Assembly (NCBI GenBank): GCA_020199775.1
Contig: JAIVJZ010000040.1
Location: 868,001-932,000 of the forward strand
DNA length: 64,000 bases
Direction of reading: 5' to 3'
DNA from: Acidobacteriota bacterium
GTDB lineage: Bacteria; Acidobacteriota; Blastocatellia; Pyrinomonadales; Pyrinomonadaceae
In this document: positions 15,322 to 24,204 of the stretch, piece by piece
Position numbering within the stretch: the first letter of the stretch is position 1
How the letters are laid out: every line of letters begins with the position of its first letter
Notes under the pieces: generated by a model
Databases searched by the model: none
Seen by the model: only the letters and a program-made list of their open reading frames with translations
What the model was told of the DNA's origin: nothing
Position numbers and translations under genes: made by a program

Positions 15322-18300
15322 ATGCGTGCATTCCCCGTGCGGCTGTGCCCGACCGCCATCCGCTTCGTCTTCGTCTGCCTGTTTGCGCTCACGGGCGCGG
15401 GCGCGGCCTTCGCGCAGGCGCAATCCAACGCCTCCGACCTGCAAGGCTTCGTGCGCGATGCGACGGGCGCGGTCGTCGTGAACGCGACCGTCACCGCGCG
15501 CAACAAGGCGACCAACCTGACGCGCGACGCGCAGAGCAACGACGAGGGCTTTTACCAGATCACCAACTTGCCGCCGGGCGAGTATGAGGTGACGGTGGAA
15601 GCGGCGAACTTCTCGCGCGCCAACATTCCCTCCATCGTACTCACGGTCGGGCAGCGCGCAGACCTCGACGTGCCGCTCGCCGCCGGGCAAGTCAGCGAGA
15701 CCGTGACCATCACGGGCGCGACCACGGAGATCGTGGAAACGTCGCGCACGGCCGTCACCAACACCATCGAATCGACGCGCATCGAGAATCTCCCCGTCAA
15801 CCAGCGCGACTACCTGGGCATCGCCACGACGATCTCGACCGTCAATCGCGGCAACGACCGTCCCATCGGCCCCGCCCCGTCATCCGGCCTCAACGTCGGC
15901 GGCCAGCGCGGACGCTCCACGCTCGTACAGGTTGACGGCGCGGACAACACCGACAACTCCATCAACGCATCCCGCTCGACCGTCTCGCAAGAGGCCGTGC
16001 AGGAATTTCAGGTGGCGACCAACTCTTACGCGCCTGAGTTCGGACGCGCCACGGGCGGCATCGTCAACGTCGTCACCAAGAGCGGCTCGAACGATTTTCG
16101 CGGCAACGTCTTCGGCTTCCTCCGTCACAAGAGCTTTCAGGCGCGCAACGCCTTCGCGCCCGTCGAAGACCCGCCCTTCACCCGCGCGCAGTACGGCGCG
16201 ACGCTCGGCGGCCCCATCAAACGCGACCGCACCTTCTTCTTCGCCGCCTTCGAGCAACGCCGGCGGCAGGAGTCGGCCTTCTTCAGTTCCGATGTCGTGG
16301 GCAACATGACTTCGAGCCTGTCGGTCGGCCCCGGCACGTCCTTCCCGTTCGTGCCGCTGCCGAACACCTTTACGAACCTGACGCCGCAGCAAGCCGCCTT
16401 CATCACCACTCAACTCAACACGGGCGCGGCGACCGGCAACGCCGGGCTGATCGGTGCGGCCCTGACCTATGCCACCTTCGCTTCTTCCGGCGGTCAGATC
16501 GGCCTCAACGGCGCGAGCAGTTTGAGAAGCATCGGCGGCGCGATCCCTGCGGGTCAGACCATCGGCGGGCGCTTCTTTATCTCCGGCGCGCCCGTCCCGA
16601 CGGCCGCCAACAACGGCGTCACGCCCGGCTTCACGACGGTCAACGAGGCCGGTCAGCCCATCGGCTTCCGCCCGCTCAACAGCCTCGCGCGCATCTTCCC
16701 GATCTCCGAGGCCACGAGCTTCTTCTCCGTGCGCGGCGACCATCAGATTAATCAATCGAACCAACTGACGATGCGCTTCGGCTTCAACCCGAGCGACCTG
16801 ACCGGCATTCAGGACGAGTCGCAAAATCAGGTCTTGGGACAAAATGACTTCTCGCGCACCGGCATACAGGAGATCAGGGACACGTCTTTCGTCACCTCGC
16901 TGACCTCGACGCTTTCCAGCCGCGTCGTCAACGAAGCGCGCTTCAACTTCGGACGCCGCAAGGCCAAGTTCGACTCGCAAGTCCCCGGCGCGGCGATCCA
17001 GATTTCCGGCGCGGCCTTCATCGGCTCGAACCCCTTCTCACCCGTTGACCGCACCGAGAAACGCTTCCAGTTCACCGACAACATCAACTGGCTGCCCGGC
17101 AACCACAATTTCAAGTTCGGCGCGGACATCAACTTCATCGACGTGGAAGCCATCTTCGAGTTGAACTTCCCCGGCCTCTTCAATTTCGGTGAAGTCTCTG
17201 GCGGCACGCTCGCCGCCGGTTTCATCCCCGGCCTGCCCGCGAGCGCGCCCGCGCTCACGCCCGTGCAGGCTTACGGCGCGGGCATCCCCGGCGTCTTTAT
17301 TCAGGGCTTCGGCAATCCGAACAGCACCTTGAAGAACAAGCCGCTCGCCTTCTACGCGCAGGATTCGTGGAAGGTCAGACCCAACCTGACGCTCAACTAC
17401 GGGCTGCGCTACGACGTGGAACTGACCGAGACCATCCCGACCATCGGCTTCACCGATCCCTTGAGTCGCATCAGCCTCTCGGCTGAAGACCTGAACGCGG
17501 CGCAGAACGTGCTCGGCGTCCAGCAGGGATTCCCGCGCGACACGAACAACTTCGCGCCGCGCGTCGGCCTCGCGTGGGACTTGACGAACGACGGCAAGAC
17601 GGTGTTCCGCGCCGCCTACGGCCTCTTCTACGACCACCCGCTGCTCGCCATCGCCTTCAACTCCGACATCGCCGACGCCGCGCAGCAACAGCAGTTCACC
17701 ACCGTCCTGCCCGGCAGCCCCGACCCGCGCGCGACGCTCAACCTGCTCCAAATCTTTCAGGGCACGGTCTGTTCGCCCGCAACCACGTCGGCACTGTGCC
17801 CCCCTGGTCTGACCACAGGGGGCGTGGCCGCTTCTTCCCAGTACTTGCCCGGACAACTGCGTTTCAACGACCAGACGTTCCCCGGCTTTGGCCCCATCCT
17901 GCCCTTCACGCTGGCCGTCGAGCAGGACTTCCAGTACGCCTATGCCAATCAGGCCAACATCACGCTCGAACGCCAGCTGACGCCGAACACTTCCGTCTCC
18001 GCCAGCTACATCTTCGTCGGCGCGCACCACCTGCCGCACCCGCGCGACGTGAACGCGCCGCAAACCGAACTGCTGGTCGAAAACTTCCGCCGCTTCGCCG
18101 TCGGCAATCCGGTCATTTGCCCCGAGGCGCTCGGCGCGGCGCGCGCCGCGTGTCTCGCCAACGGCCGCGCGCCGTCGAGCTTCGGCGAGGCCGTGCTGTT
18201 CCCCATCCCGACGGCCTCGAACGCGCTCTTCACGGTGCGCGTCCCCGGCCTCGTCGCCGTCAACAACGTTTCGGGTCAGACCATCGTCAGCCCGCTCGCG

Positions 18301-19152
18301 GCCAACTTCTTCCGGCCTAACGCGCCCAACTACTTCTTCGTCGCGTCGGTCACGGGCGGCGCGGTCACGCCCGCCATCTTCAACGCGGCCCTTGCCGGGT
18401 CAGTCCGCACGCCCGGCCTCATCTCGCCCTTCGGCGACGTGAGCGCGCAGGTCTCCGACGGCAACTCCAACTACAACGCGATGACGCTGGAAGCCAAACG
18501 ACGCTTCTCGAACAACTTCCAATTTCTCGCCTCCTACACCTGGTCGCATTCGATAGACGATTCTTCGGATTTGCAAACCCTGCTCAAGCCGCAGGACAAC
18601 CGCAACTTCCGCGCCGAGCGTTCCGATTCGCTCTTCGATCAACGGCATCGCTTCGTCTTCAGCGGCGTCGCCACCTCGCCCGTGAGCTGGCGCGGTTCGG
18701 ACAGCGGCGTGCGCCGCTTCTTCTCCGATTTCACCATCGCCCCGATCCTTGAGTTGTCGTCGGGTCGCCCCTTCAACATCATCACCGGCTCGGACGCCAA
18801 CGCCGACCTGCAAAGCTCCAACGACCGGCCGAGCGTCGCCGCCGACGGCACGCTCTTCGTACCGCCTTTCCTCTCGACCGGCAACCTGCGCCGCAACGCG
18901 GGCATCACGCACGGCTACGCCTCGCTCGACCTGCGCGTCGCGCGCGCCGTCCGTCTCTCCGAACGCCTGCGGCTCGACATCATCGCCGAAGGCTTCAACC
19001 TCTTCAACCGCTTCAACGAAGCCGCCGCCAATCCGTTCTTCAACGTGGTGAACTCTTTCGGCCAGCGCAGCAGCAGCGGCCTCTATTACAGCCAACCGAC
19101 CGCCGCCTACGACCCGCGGCAGTTCCAGTTCGGCTTGAAGCTCAACTTTTAA
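15322..19152 (+). CDS. TonB-dependent receptor, Oar-like, with carboxypeptidase-regulatory domain
   Basis: A 1276-residue outer-membrane protein. A signal peptide (residues 1-32, ending AFAQA) is followed by a CarboxypepD_reg/Ig-like domain (about 38-120, SDLQGFVRDATGAVVVNATV). Next comes a plug domain (about 190-260, with VDGADNTDNSINASRSTVSQ and GRATGGIVNVVTKSGSNDFR). The long beta-barrel ends in the terminal aromatic QFGLKLNF. This architecture is the expanded Oar/SusC-like family of Acidobacteria, which imports oligosaccharides or other large substrates using TonB energy. A GAGGAG lies 10 bp before the ATG. No partner lipoprotein or glycosidase is adjacent, so the substrate is open. A strong terminator follows directly. 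Confidence 0.9.
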   Translation: MRAFPVRLCPTAIRFVFVCLFALTGAGAAFAQAQSNASDLQGFVRDATGAVVVNATVTARNKATNLTRDAQSNDEGFYQITNLPPGEYEVTVEAANFSRANIPSIVLTVGQRADLDVPLAAGQVSETVTITGATTEIVETSRTAVTNTIESTRIENLPVNQRDYLGIATTISTVNRGNDRPIGPAPSSGLNVGGQRGRSTLVQVDGADNTDNSINASRSTVSQEAVQEFQVATNSYAPEFGRATGGIVNVVTKSGSNDFRGNVFGFLRHKSFQARNAFAPVEDPPFTRAQYGATLGGPIKRDRTFFFAAFEQRRRQESAFFSSDVVGNMTSSLSVGPGTSFPFVPLPNTFTNLTPQQAAFITTQLNTGAATGNAGLIGAALTYATFASSGGQIGLNGASSLRSIGGAIPAGQTIGGRFFISGAPVPTAANNGVTPGFTTVNEAGQPIGFRPLNSLARIFPISEATSFFSVRGDHQINQSNQLTMRFGFNPSDLTGIQDESQNQVLGQNDFSRTGIQEIRDTSFVTSLTSTLSSRVVNEARFNFGRRKAKFDSQVPGAAIQISGAAFIGSNPFSPVDRTEKRFQFTDNINWLPGNHNFKFGADINFIDVEAIFELNFPGLFNFGEVSGGTLAAGFIPGLPASAPALTPVQAYGAGIPGVFIQGFGNPNSTLKNKPLAFYAQDSWKVRPNLTLNYGLRYDVELTETIPTIGFTDPLSRISLSAEDLNAAQNVLGVQQGFPRDTNNFAPRVGLAWDLTNDGKTVFRAAYGLFYDHPLLAIAFNSDIADAAQQQQFTTVLPGSPDPRATLNLLQIFQGTVCSPATTSALCPPGLTTGGVAASSQYLPGQLRFNDQTFPGFGPILPFTLAVEQDFQYAYANQANITLERQLTPNTSVSASYIFVGAHHLPHPRDVNAPQTELLVENFRRFAVGNPVICPEALGAARAACLANGRAPSSFGEAVLFPIPTASNALFTVRVPGLVAVNNVSGQTIVSPLAANFFRPNAPNYFFVASVTGGAVTPAIFNAALAGSVRTPGLISPFGDVSAQVSDGNSNYNAMTLEAKRRFSNNFQFLASYTWSHSIDDSSDLQTLLKPQDNRNFRAERSDSLFDQRHRFVFSGVATSPVSWRGSDSGVRRFFSDFTIAPILELSSGRPFNIITGSDANADLQSSNDRPSVAADGTLFVPPFLSTGNLRRNAGITHGYASLDLRVARAVRLSERLRLDIIAEGFNLFNRFNEAAANPFFNVVNSFGQRSSSGLYYSQPTAAYDPRQFQFGLKLNF

Positions 19153-19166
19153 AGTGAGTGAAAATT

Positions 19167-19213
19167 AGAGCGGGCGCGTAAACTCAGACGAGTTTACGCG
19201 CCCGCTCTTTTTT
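19167..19213 (+). terminator. Strong rho-independent terminator after the TonB receptor
   Basis: A perfect 19-bp stem (left arm AGAGCGGGCGCGTAAACTC, 4-base loop AGAC) is followed by TTTTTT. It lies between convergent genes and may also stop transcription from the alcohol dehydrogenase side, though the A-rich stretch on that side is weaker. Confidence 0.92.
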
Positions 19214-19232
19214 GGTTGAGGCGGGATTGTGA

Positions 19233-20408
19233 TCAGTGTCCCGGCTTCAGCACGATCTTGATGCAGTCGTCTTGCTTATCGGAGAAGATTTTATAACCTT
19301 CGGCCGCGTCTTCGAGCCGCATCGGGTGCGTGATGACGAACGACGGATCGATGTCGCCGTTCTGGATGTGCTTGAGCAGCGGTTTCATGTAACGCTGGAC
19401 GTGACACTGGCCGGTCTTGATCGTCAGCGAACGGTTCATCACCGAACCCATCGGGAACTTGTCGATCAACCCGCCGTAGACGCCGACGACCGAGACCGTG
19501 CCGCCGTTGCGGCAACACATGATCGCCTCGCGCAGGGCGATGGGTCTGTCCGCTTCGCCCATCACGCTTTGCATGGCGCGGTCGTAGAGGTAGCCGACGC
19601 CGTGCGAGTGCGCTTCCATGCCGACGGCATCGACGCACCCGTCGGGGCCGCGCCCGCCCGTCATCTCCATGAGCGTCTCGTAGACGTTCTGCTCCTCGTA
19701 GTTGATCGTTTCGGCCTTCGCGCCGTTGCGCGCCATCGCGAGGCGTTCGGGGAAGCGGTCGATGCCGATGACGCGCTCCGCGCCCAAGAGATACGCGCTC
19801 GCCATCGCGAACTGCCCGACCGGGCCGCAGCCCCACACGGCGATGGTGTCGCCCTTCTGGATGTTGCACATCTCCGCGCCCATGTAGCCCGTCGGGAAGA
19901 TGTCCGAGAGGAACAAGACCTGCTCGTCGGGCATCCCGTCCGGCACTTTGATCGTGCCCACGTCGGCGAAGGGCACGCGCGCATACTCGGCCTGACCGCC
20001 CGCGTAGCCGCCCGTCAGGTGCGAGTAGCCGAAGATGCCGCACGGGCTATGGCCGAACATCTTCTCGGCCATCCACGCGTTCGGGTTCGTGTTCTCGCAC
20101 AGGCTATAGTCCTGCCGCTGGCAGAAGAAGCACTTGCCGCAGGAGATCGGGAAGGCGGTGACGACGCGGTCGCCGATCTTCAAATTCTTCACGTCCGGGC
20201 CGACTTCGACGACCTCGCCCATGAACTCGTGGCCGAGGATGTCCCCCTTCTCCATCGTCGGCATGAAGCCGTTGTATAAGTGCAGATCAGACCCGCAGAT
20301 GGCGGTCGAACTTATTTTCAAAATGGCATCCTGCCGGTTCAAAATCTTCGGGTCGGGCACTTCCTCGACCCGCATGTCCCGCTTGCCGTACCAACATGTC
20401 GCTTTCAT
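19233..20408 (-). CDS. Zinc-dependent alcohol dehydrogenase (MDR family, formaldehyde-dehydrogenase-like)
   Basis: A 391-residue cytosolic NAD(P)-dependent medium-chain dehydrogenase. The catalytic zinc site is Cys38 (CGSDLH), His60 and Glu61 (GHE). The structural zinc is held by Cys90, Cys93, Cys96 and Cys104. The nucleotide-binding motif is [13 protein letters not shown]. The long insertion with [16 protein letters not shown] and the [13 protein letters not shown] region are typical of the glutathione-independent formaldehyde dehydrogenase/threonine dehydrogenase-like group often annotated as FdhA-like. The exact substrate is uncertain. The SRPBCC gene lies 84 bp upstream on the same strand and is probably co-transcribed; this pairing recurs in stress-related clusters of other bacteria, as far as I recall. 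Confidence 0.88.
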   Translation of the reverse strand: MKATCWYGKRDMRVEEVPDPKILNRQDAILKISSTAICGSDLHLYNGFMPTMEKGDILGHEFMGEVVEVGPDVKNLKIGDRVVTAFPISCGKCFFCQRQDYSLCENTNPNAWMAEKMFGHSPCGIFGYSHLTGGYAGGQAEYARVPFADVGTIKVPDGMPDEQVLFLSDIFPTGYMGAEMCNIQKGDTIAVWGCGPVGQFAMASAYLLGAERVIGIDRFPERLAMARNGAKAETINYEEQNVYETLMEMTGGRGPDGCVDAVGMEAHSHGVGYLYDRAMQSVMGEADRPIALREAIMCCRNGGTVSVVGVYGGLIDKFPMGSVMNRSLTIKTGQCHVQRYMKPLLKHIQNGDIDPSFVITHPMRLEDAAEGYKIFSDKQDDCIKIVLKPGH

Positions 20409-20492
20409 TCATTCCCCCTTTTAACTTTCCGAGAAGTCACACGCCGCACTCTCCGGGTGCAGGCACAATTCGCATCCTCTGGTTTCAGACCT

Positions 20493-21569
20493 TCAACGCC
20501 CGTCGCCGTTCGCGGCAGGTTGAGCCGGTCGCTGCTCGGTCGCGCCCGTGCCGTGGATCGTGCCTTCCGACAGGACGACCTCGCCCGTCTCGATCACTTG
20601 CTTGAAGCGGCGCAGGTCTGAATGCACCTGCAACTCCGGTTCTTCGCCGAAGAGTTTCGCCACGGCCACGCCCAGTTTGCCGCCCGGCGGGTCGTAGTCG
20701 ATCTCCACATGAACAATCGTGCCGCGCCCGCCCGGCGCGCGCTCGAAACGCACCGACCCGCGGTTATATACGTCCGCGCCTTCGAGCGAACGCCACGCGA
20801 TCAACTCGTTCGGGCGATCCTCCGTGATCTCGGCGTCCCACTCGACGGTCGTCCCGGCCGGGGCGTTCGCCACCCAGTGCGAACGCCCGTCGCCGGAGAC
20901 TTTCACCGACTCAAGGTGGTGCATGAAGCGCGGCAAATTCTCGAAGTCGCGCCAGAATTGATACAACTCTTCGGGCGAACTGTTGATGACGATGCTCTTG
21001 TTCACGCGATTACTCGTCGCCGCGTCGCCCGCGGGATTGCTGAGACTGAGTTGCCGCGAGCAGACCACGTCCAGAGCCGTCACGGTCAACACGTTCGCCG
21101 TGGCGAAGGCGAGCCGTCCCTTGCTCGTGTCGGGCGAGGCGAAGGCCGCGCCGAGGCAGGCGAGGTCTACCGCGTCGCCGAACACTCTCGACCAGACGGT
21201 CGCGGCCGAACGCCCGTTCTGCGAGAGGATGGCGACGCCGTGCGCGATCTCGCGCAAGCCGAGCAGACGAATCAACAAACGGTTGCTGCTGTCGCCGCGT
21301 ACGCCCACGATCTTCGCGATGCCGCGCGGCGTGACGACTTCCGCCAGCCCCAGCCCGATGCTGAACCATCCCAGACCGCGCGCCATCTCCTCGCCGTTTT
21401 TCTTCGACCCGACCAGTTCACGCCCGTTCTTTCCCTCGATGCCGCTCTCCGTCGCAATCGTCATCCCGAGTCTGCCCTGACGGCCGCCCGAACGACCCGC
21501 CGACGAACCGCCCGACCCGCCGCCTTGTCGTCCCGCGCCATTTCTTTGTCTCTTTGTTCCCGTAGCCAT
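20493..21569 (-). CDS. SRPBCC (cyclase/dehydrase-like) membrane protein
   Basis: A 358-residue protein. The N-terminal 35 residues are Gly/Arg/Gln-rich and disordered. Residues about 70-200 contain several hydrophobic segments (GLGWFSIGLGLAEVVTPRGI, ATANVLTVTALDVV), resembling small membrane modules. From about 215 to 330 there is a START/SRPBCC domain of the polyketide-cyclase/CoxG type: VNKSIVINSSPEELYQFWRD, FMHHLESVKVSGDGRSHW and WDAEITEDRPNELIAWRS. Such fusions are common beside zinc alcohol dehydrogenases in soil bacteria and are thought to bind hydrophobic ligands in stress conditions. I chose ATG 21569 (MATGTKRQ); the longer frame to 21635 reads through unlikely sequence. Confidence 0.78.
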   Translation of the reverse strand: MATGTKRQRNGAGRQGGGSGGSSAGRSGGRQGRLGMTIATESGIEGKNGRELVGSKKNGEEMARGLGWFSIGLGLAEVVTPRGIAKIVGVRGDSSNRLLIRLLGLREIAHGVAILSQNGRSAATVWSRVFGDAVDLACLGAAFASPDTSKGRLAFATANVLTVTALDVVCSRQLSLSNPAGDAATSNRVNKSIVINSSPEELYQFWRDFENLPRFMHHLESVKVSGDGRSHWVANAPAGTTVEWDAEITEDRPNELIAWRSLEGADVYNRGSVRFERAPGGRGTIVHVEIDYDPPGGKLGVAVAKLFGEEPELQVHSDLRRFKQVIETGEVVLSEGTIHGTGATEQRPAQPAANGDGR

Positions 21570-21712
21570 TGTCAACACCCCCAGTAAATAGATGACTCCA
21601 CCGGCTTTCGCCCGAAAGCGTCGCGCGGAGCACAAGGTTTAAATGCTTAATTCCCGCCCGCCTGTCCGCCGCAAGCGTTTGCGCCGCCGCCGTCCCGCGA
21701 CCGCGAACAGGG

Positions 21713-21762
21713 AGACAAAAATAAAGGGATGAAGCCCCCACACGGACGGAGGTTTCATCCCC
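21713..21762 (-). terminator. Orphan terminator-like hairpin
   Basis: On the minus strand, GGATGAAACC pairs with GGCTTCATCC (one mismatch) and is followed by TTTATTTTT, a good intrinsic terminator. No protein gene lies upstream of it on that strand before 22242. It could end a non-coding RNA or a lost gene. Confidence 0.5.
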
Positions 21763-22241
21763 TTCAAACTGTCACTTAACAGACCACGCCGCAAGCGTGC
21801 AGCCGCTTGCCGCCCGTCTCTCCGAATCCCCGTTTTGCCAGCCGCCCCGTTGCGCACATCGTCAACTCCCCCAAGCACGTGCAAGGCGACCCGCGCGACG
21901 CTGTCTTAACCGGACGGCGTTATTTAGAGACGGAAATACACTTCCCCCTTGGGGAGTGTGTTCCTTGCTGCCCAAGTCGTCGCTCTGAATTGTTTCTCCG
22001 GCTTTAGCTGAAGAGCGTAATGCGTAACTCGCCCCCGCGTCTGTACTATAGACGACATAACTTGTGTTAATTTTGTTGATCTCATTGAAATTTGATTGCC
22101 CCGCGCCCGCGCCGCGAAAGCGAACCGCGCGCCCCTTTTACGCATCGCACACAACACGGCGGGGCTTGAACCTCCGCCCCCGCATCGTCATACTCTTCCC
22201 GGTGCAAAAATTATTTTGAGTCCCTAACTTTGGAGACACCG
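21763..22241. other. Intergenic region without recognisable gene
   Basis: About 480 bp between the orphan terminator and the TPR gene. I see no credible coding frame. It contains a hairpin at about 21938-21962 (ACACTTCCCC with GGGGAGTGT) and an AT-rich stretch near 22040-22100 that includes TATAGT on the minus strand. An RNA gene read leftwards is conceivable but does not match a family I can recognise. Confidence 0.4.
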
Positions 22242-23471
22242 ATGAGAAAAGTTTTTTTCCGGCAGGGCGTCGCGCACGTCGCACTTCTGTTGACACTCTG
22301 CGCCGCGGTCGCCGCACAATCGGGCGCAACCCGCCCGCGCCGCGTTGACCCCTCGACCAACACCACACCGCCGCCCGCCCCGGCGCGCCCGACGCCCAAC
22401 GCTTCGCAGGCGCGCACGGCGACGACTGCGACACAGCCCGCCGCTTCCGCTTCCGCTTCCGGCGACACGGCGCGCGCCTATTCCTTGCTGCAACAGAAGC
22501 AGTATGAGGGGGCGGCGCGAGAGGCGCGCGCCGCCGCCGCCGCCGACCCGAAGAACAGCGAGGCGTGGAAGATCGCCGGCTTCGCCGAGTTTTATTTGAA
22601 TCAATTTAAAGAAGCCGCGGCCGACTTGCAGCGCGCGCTCGACCTCCAACGCGCCGCGAAAGAGGAAGACGCGCCGACCGTGGACGCGCTCGCACAGTCG
22701 CTCGTCCGCTCCGACGAGTTCGAGCGCGCCCTGCCGCTCCTCGCCGTCGCCACGTCGCGCGCGGGCGTCGCGCCCGATGCCACGCTCCTCTATTATCGCG
22801 GCCTCGCCGAATACCGCACGGGCAAACAGGCCGACGCCGAGCGTTCGTTCAACGCGGCGGTGAAGGCCGACCCGAAAAATTCCGCCTCGCTCTTTTATCT
22901 CGGCCGCATCAGTTACGAGCGCAATCAGACCGACGCCGCCATCGCCGCGCTCAACCGCGCCACGCTCGCCGACCCGCGTTTCAGCGAAGCGTGGACGCTT
23001 TTGACTTACGCTTACCTGCGCCGCGCCGCCGCCGCCGCGAACACGCCCGCGAAGGCCGACGCCGACTACCTGAACGCCGTGCGTTCGAGCGACGCGCTCC
23101 TGCGCGTGCGGAACGACGAACCGGCGGCGGCGTTGAGCGGCCAGGCCCTGATCGGCGCGAAGCAGTTCGCACGCGCCGTCACGGTGCTCGAACGCGCGGG
23201 CACGAACCCGAACGCGCAAGGATCGACGCTCTACCTGCTCGGCGTCGCCTACTCGCGCGCCAAGAACATGCCCAAAGCCATCGCCACCTTCGAGCGCGCC
23301 GCCGCCAAGACGGCCGACGACCCGAACATCTACCGCGAACTCGGTTACGCCTACGAAGTCTCCAAGCAATACGCCAAAGCCCTCTCCGCCTACCAGAAAG
23401 GCGCGGAGCTTCTCCCCGACGACGAAGACTTCAGGCAGTCAATCGAACGCGTCCAACCGTTCGCCAAATAA
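22242..23471 (+). CDS. Exported tetratricopeptide-repeat protein
   Basis: A 409-residue protein with a signal peptide (residues 1-22, ending VAAQ) and a Pro/Thr/Ala-rich linker to about residue 70. A run of about eight TPR units then extends to the end. Typical unit pieces are AYSLLQQKQYEGAAREARAA, EAWKIAGFAEFYLNQFKEAA, LFYLGRISYERNQTDAAIAA and PNIYRELGYAYEVSKQYAKA. TPR arrays bind peptides, so it probably serves as a periplasmic scaffold in envelope assembly; the partner is unknown. ATG 22242 is preceded by GGAG six bases upstream. HR2 follows its stop codon directly. Confidence 0.85.
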   Translation: MRKVFFRQGVAHVALLLTLCAAVAAQSGATRPRRVDPSTNTTPPPAPARPTPNASQARTATTATQPAASASASGDTARAYSLLQQKQYEGAAREARAAAAADPKNSEAWKIAGFAEFYLNQFKEAAADLQRALDLQRAAKEEDAPTVDALAQSLVRSDEFERALPLLAVATSRAGVAPDATLLYYRGLAEYRTGKQADAERSFNAAVKADPKNSASLFYLGRISYERNQTDAAIAALNRATLADPRFSEAWTLLTYAYLRRAAAAANTPAKADADYLNAVRSSDALLRVRNDEPAAALSGQALIGAKQFARAVTVLERAGTNPNAQGSTLYLLGVAYSRAKNMPKAIATFERAAAKTADDPNIYRELGYAYEVSKQYAKALSAYQKGAELLPDDEDFRQSIERVQPFAK

Positions 23472-23555
23472 AGGTTTCAGGTTTCAAGTTTCAAGTTTCA
23501 GGACTGAGGTTTGAGGCTTTTAAACTTGAAACCTGAAACTTGAAACTTGAAACCT
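23472..23555. repeat. Heptamer inverted-repeat element HR2
   Basis: The left arm has (GGTTTCA)2(AGTTTCA)2 and the right arm the complementary TTGAAAC/CTGAAAC units. The arms are about 30 bp and pair with one or two mismatches around a short AG-rich apex. It begins at the base after the TAA of the TPR gene and ends 26 bp before the next start. Confidence 0.85.
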
Positions 23556-23581
23556 ACGCAGGCAAGCGGTAGCATCCAGCC

Positions 23582-24100
23582 ATGAACAAACCAGACACTT
23601 CTCGCTTTCGCCGGATCGTTATGTCACGCGGGTTAACAATCGTCGCCGTCGTCGCTTGCCTGCTCGCGGGGGGCGCAGACGCGCGCGCGGCGGAGTGGCA
23701 CGGCCTTGAGCCTTTGAAGTCGCGCCGCGTGGACGTGGAACGCGAACTCGGCCAACCCATCCAACAGGAAATGAGCGCGACCAATTCGCTCAACTTCAAA
23801 GTCGCGGGCGGGCTGGTGACGGTCACGTTCGTGGACGCGAAATTCATCCAGACGAAAAAACTCGCGCCGCACGTCGAAGGCACGGTGCTGCTGATCGTCC
23901 TCAGGCACGGGAATTCTTCCGACACGCCGGAGTCGCTCGGTCTGGCGAACAAGAGCAGTTTCACGCGCGAAGAAAAAGGCGCCATGACCGTCTTCTACAA
24001 CCAGAAGGACGGCATCACCTACACCTTCATCGACGGACGGCTCAAGACCACGCGCTACGCGCCCGCCACCGAACAACTTCTGCGCGCGCAAAGAGGATGA
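23582..24100 (+). CDS. Hypothetical exported protein
   Basis: A 172-residue protein with an N-terminal hydrophobic segment (about 17-36, GLTIVAVVACLLAGGADARA) that looks like a cleaved signal peptide after a basic start. The mature part begins AEWHGLEPLKSRRVDVEREL and continues as a small mixed alpha/beta domain, with FKVAGGLVTVTFVDAKFI and FYNQKDGITYTFIDGRL suggesting beta strands. I do not recognise the family. It lies between two heptamer elements, HR2 and HR3, and upstream of nurA; there is no evidence that it works with NurA, since it is probably periplasmic. Confidence 0.7.
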   Translation: MNKPDTSRFRRIVMSRGLTIVAVVACLLAGGADARAAEWHGLEPLKSRRVDVERELGQPIQQEMSATNSLNFKVAGGLVTVTFVDAKFIQTKKLAPHVEGTVLLIVLRHGNSSDTPESLGLANKSSFTREEKGAMTVFYNQKDGITYTFIDGRLKTTRYAPATEQLLRAQRG

Positions 24101-24104
24101 AATT

Positions 24105-24197
24105 AAGGGATGAGGGATGAGGGATGAGGGATGAAAAGAAAGCACTCAATCTTGAATGGCTTTCTTTTCATCCCTCATCCCTCATCCCTCATCCCTT
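24105..24197. repeat. Heptamer inverted-repeat element HR3 (perfect 39-bp stem)
   Basis: The left arm (24105-24143) reads AA(GGGATGA)4 plus AAAGAAAGC. The right arm (24159-24197) is its exact reverse complement over all 39 bases, and the loop is 15 nt. It begins 5 bp after one stop codon and ends 7 bp before the nurA ATG, and it occupies the place where a ribosome-binding site would be. Confidence 0.95.
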
Positions 24198-24204
24198 CCC
24201 AGTC

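Noticed and set aside
21639..21884. A minus-strand frame of 81 codons across the orphan hairpin
   Set aside because: It reads through the terminator-like hairpin and has no ribosome-binding site or protein-like pattern.
24105..24197. Possible CRISPR-like array
   Set aside because: Units are 7 bp without spacers, and the two halves are mirrored; no cas genes are present in the window.
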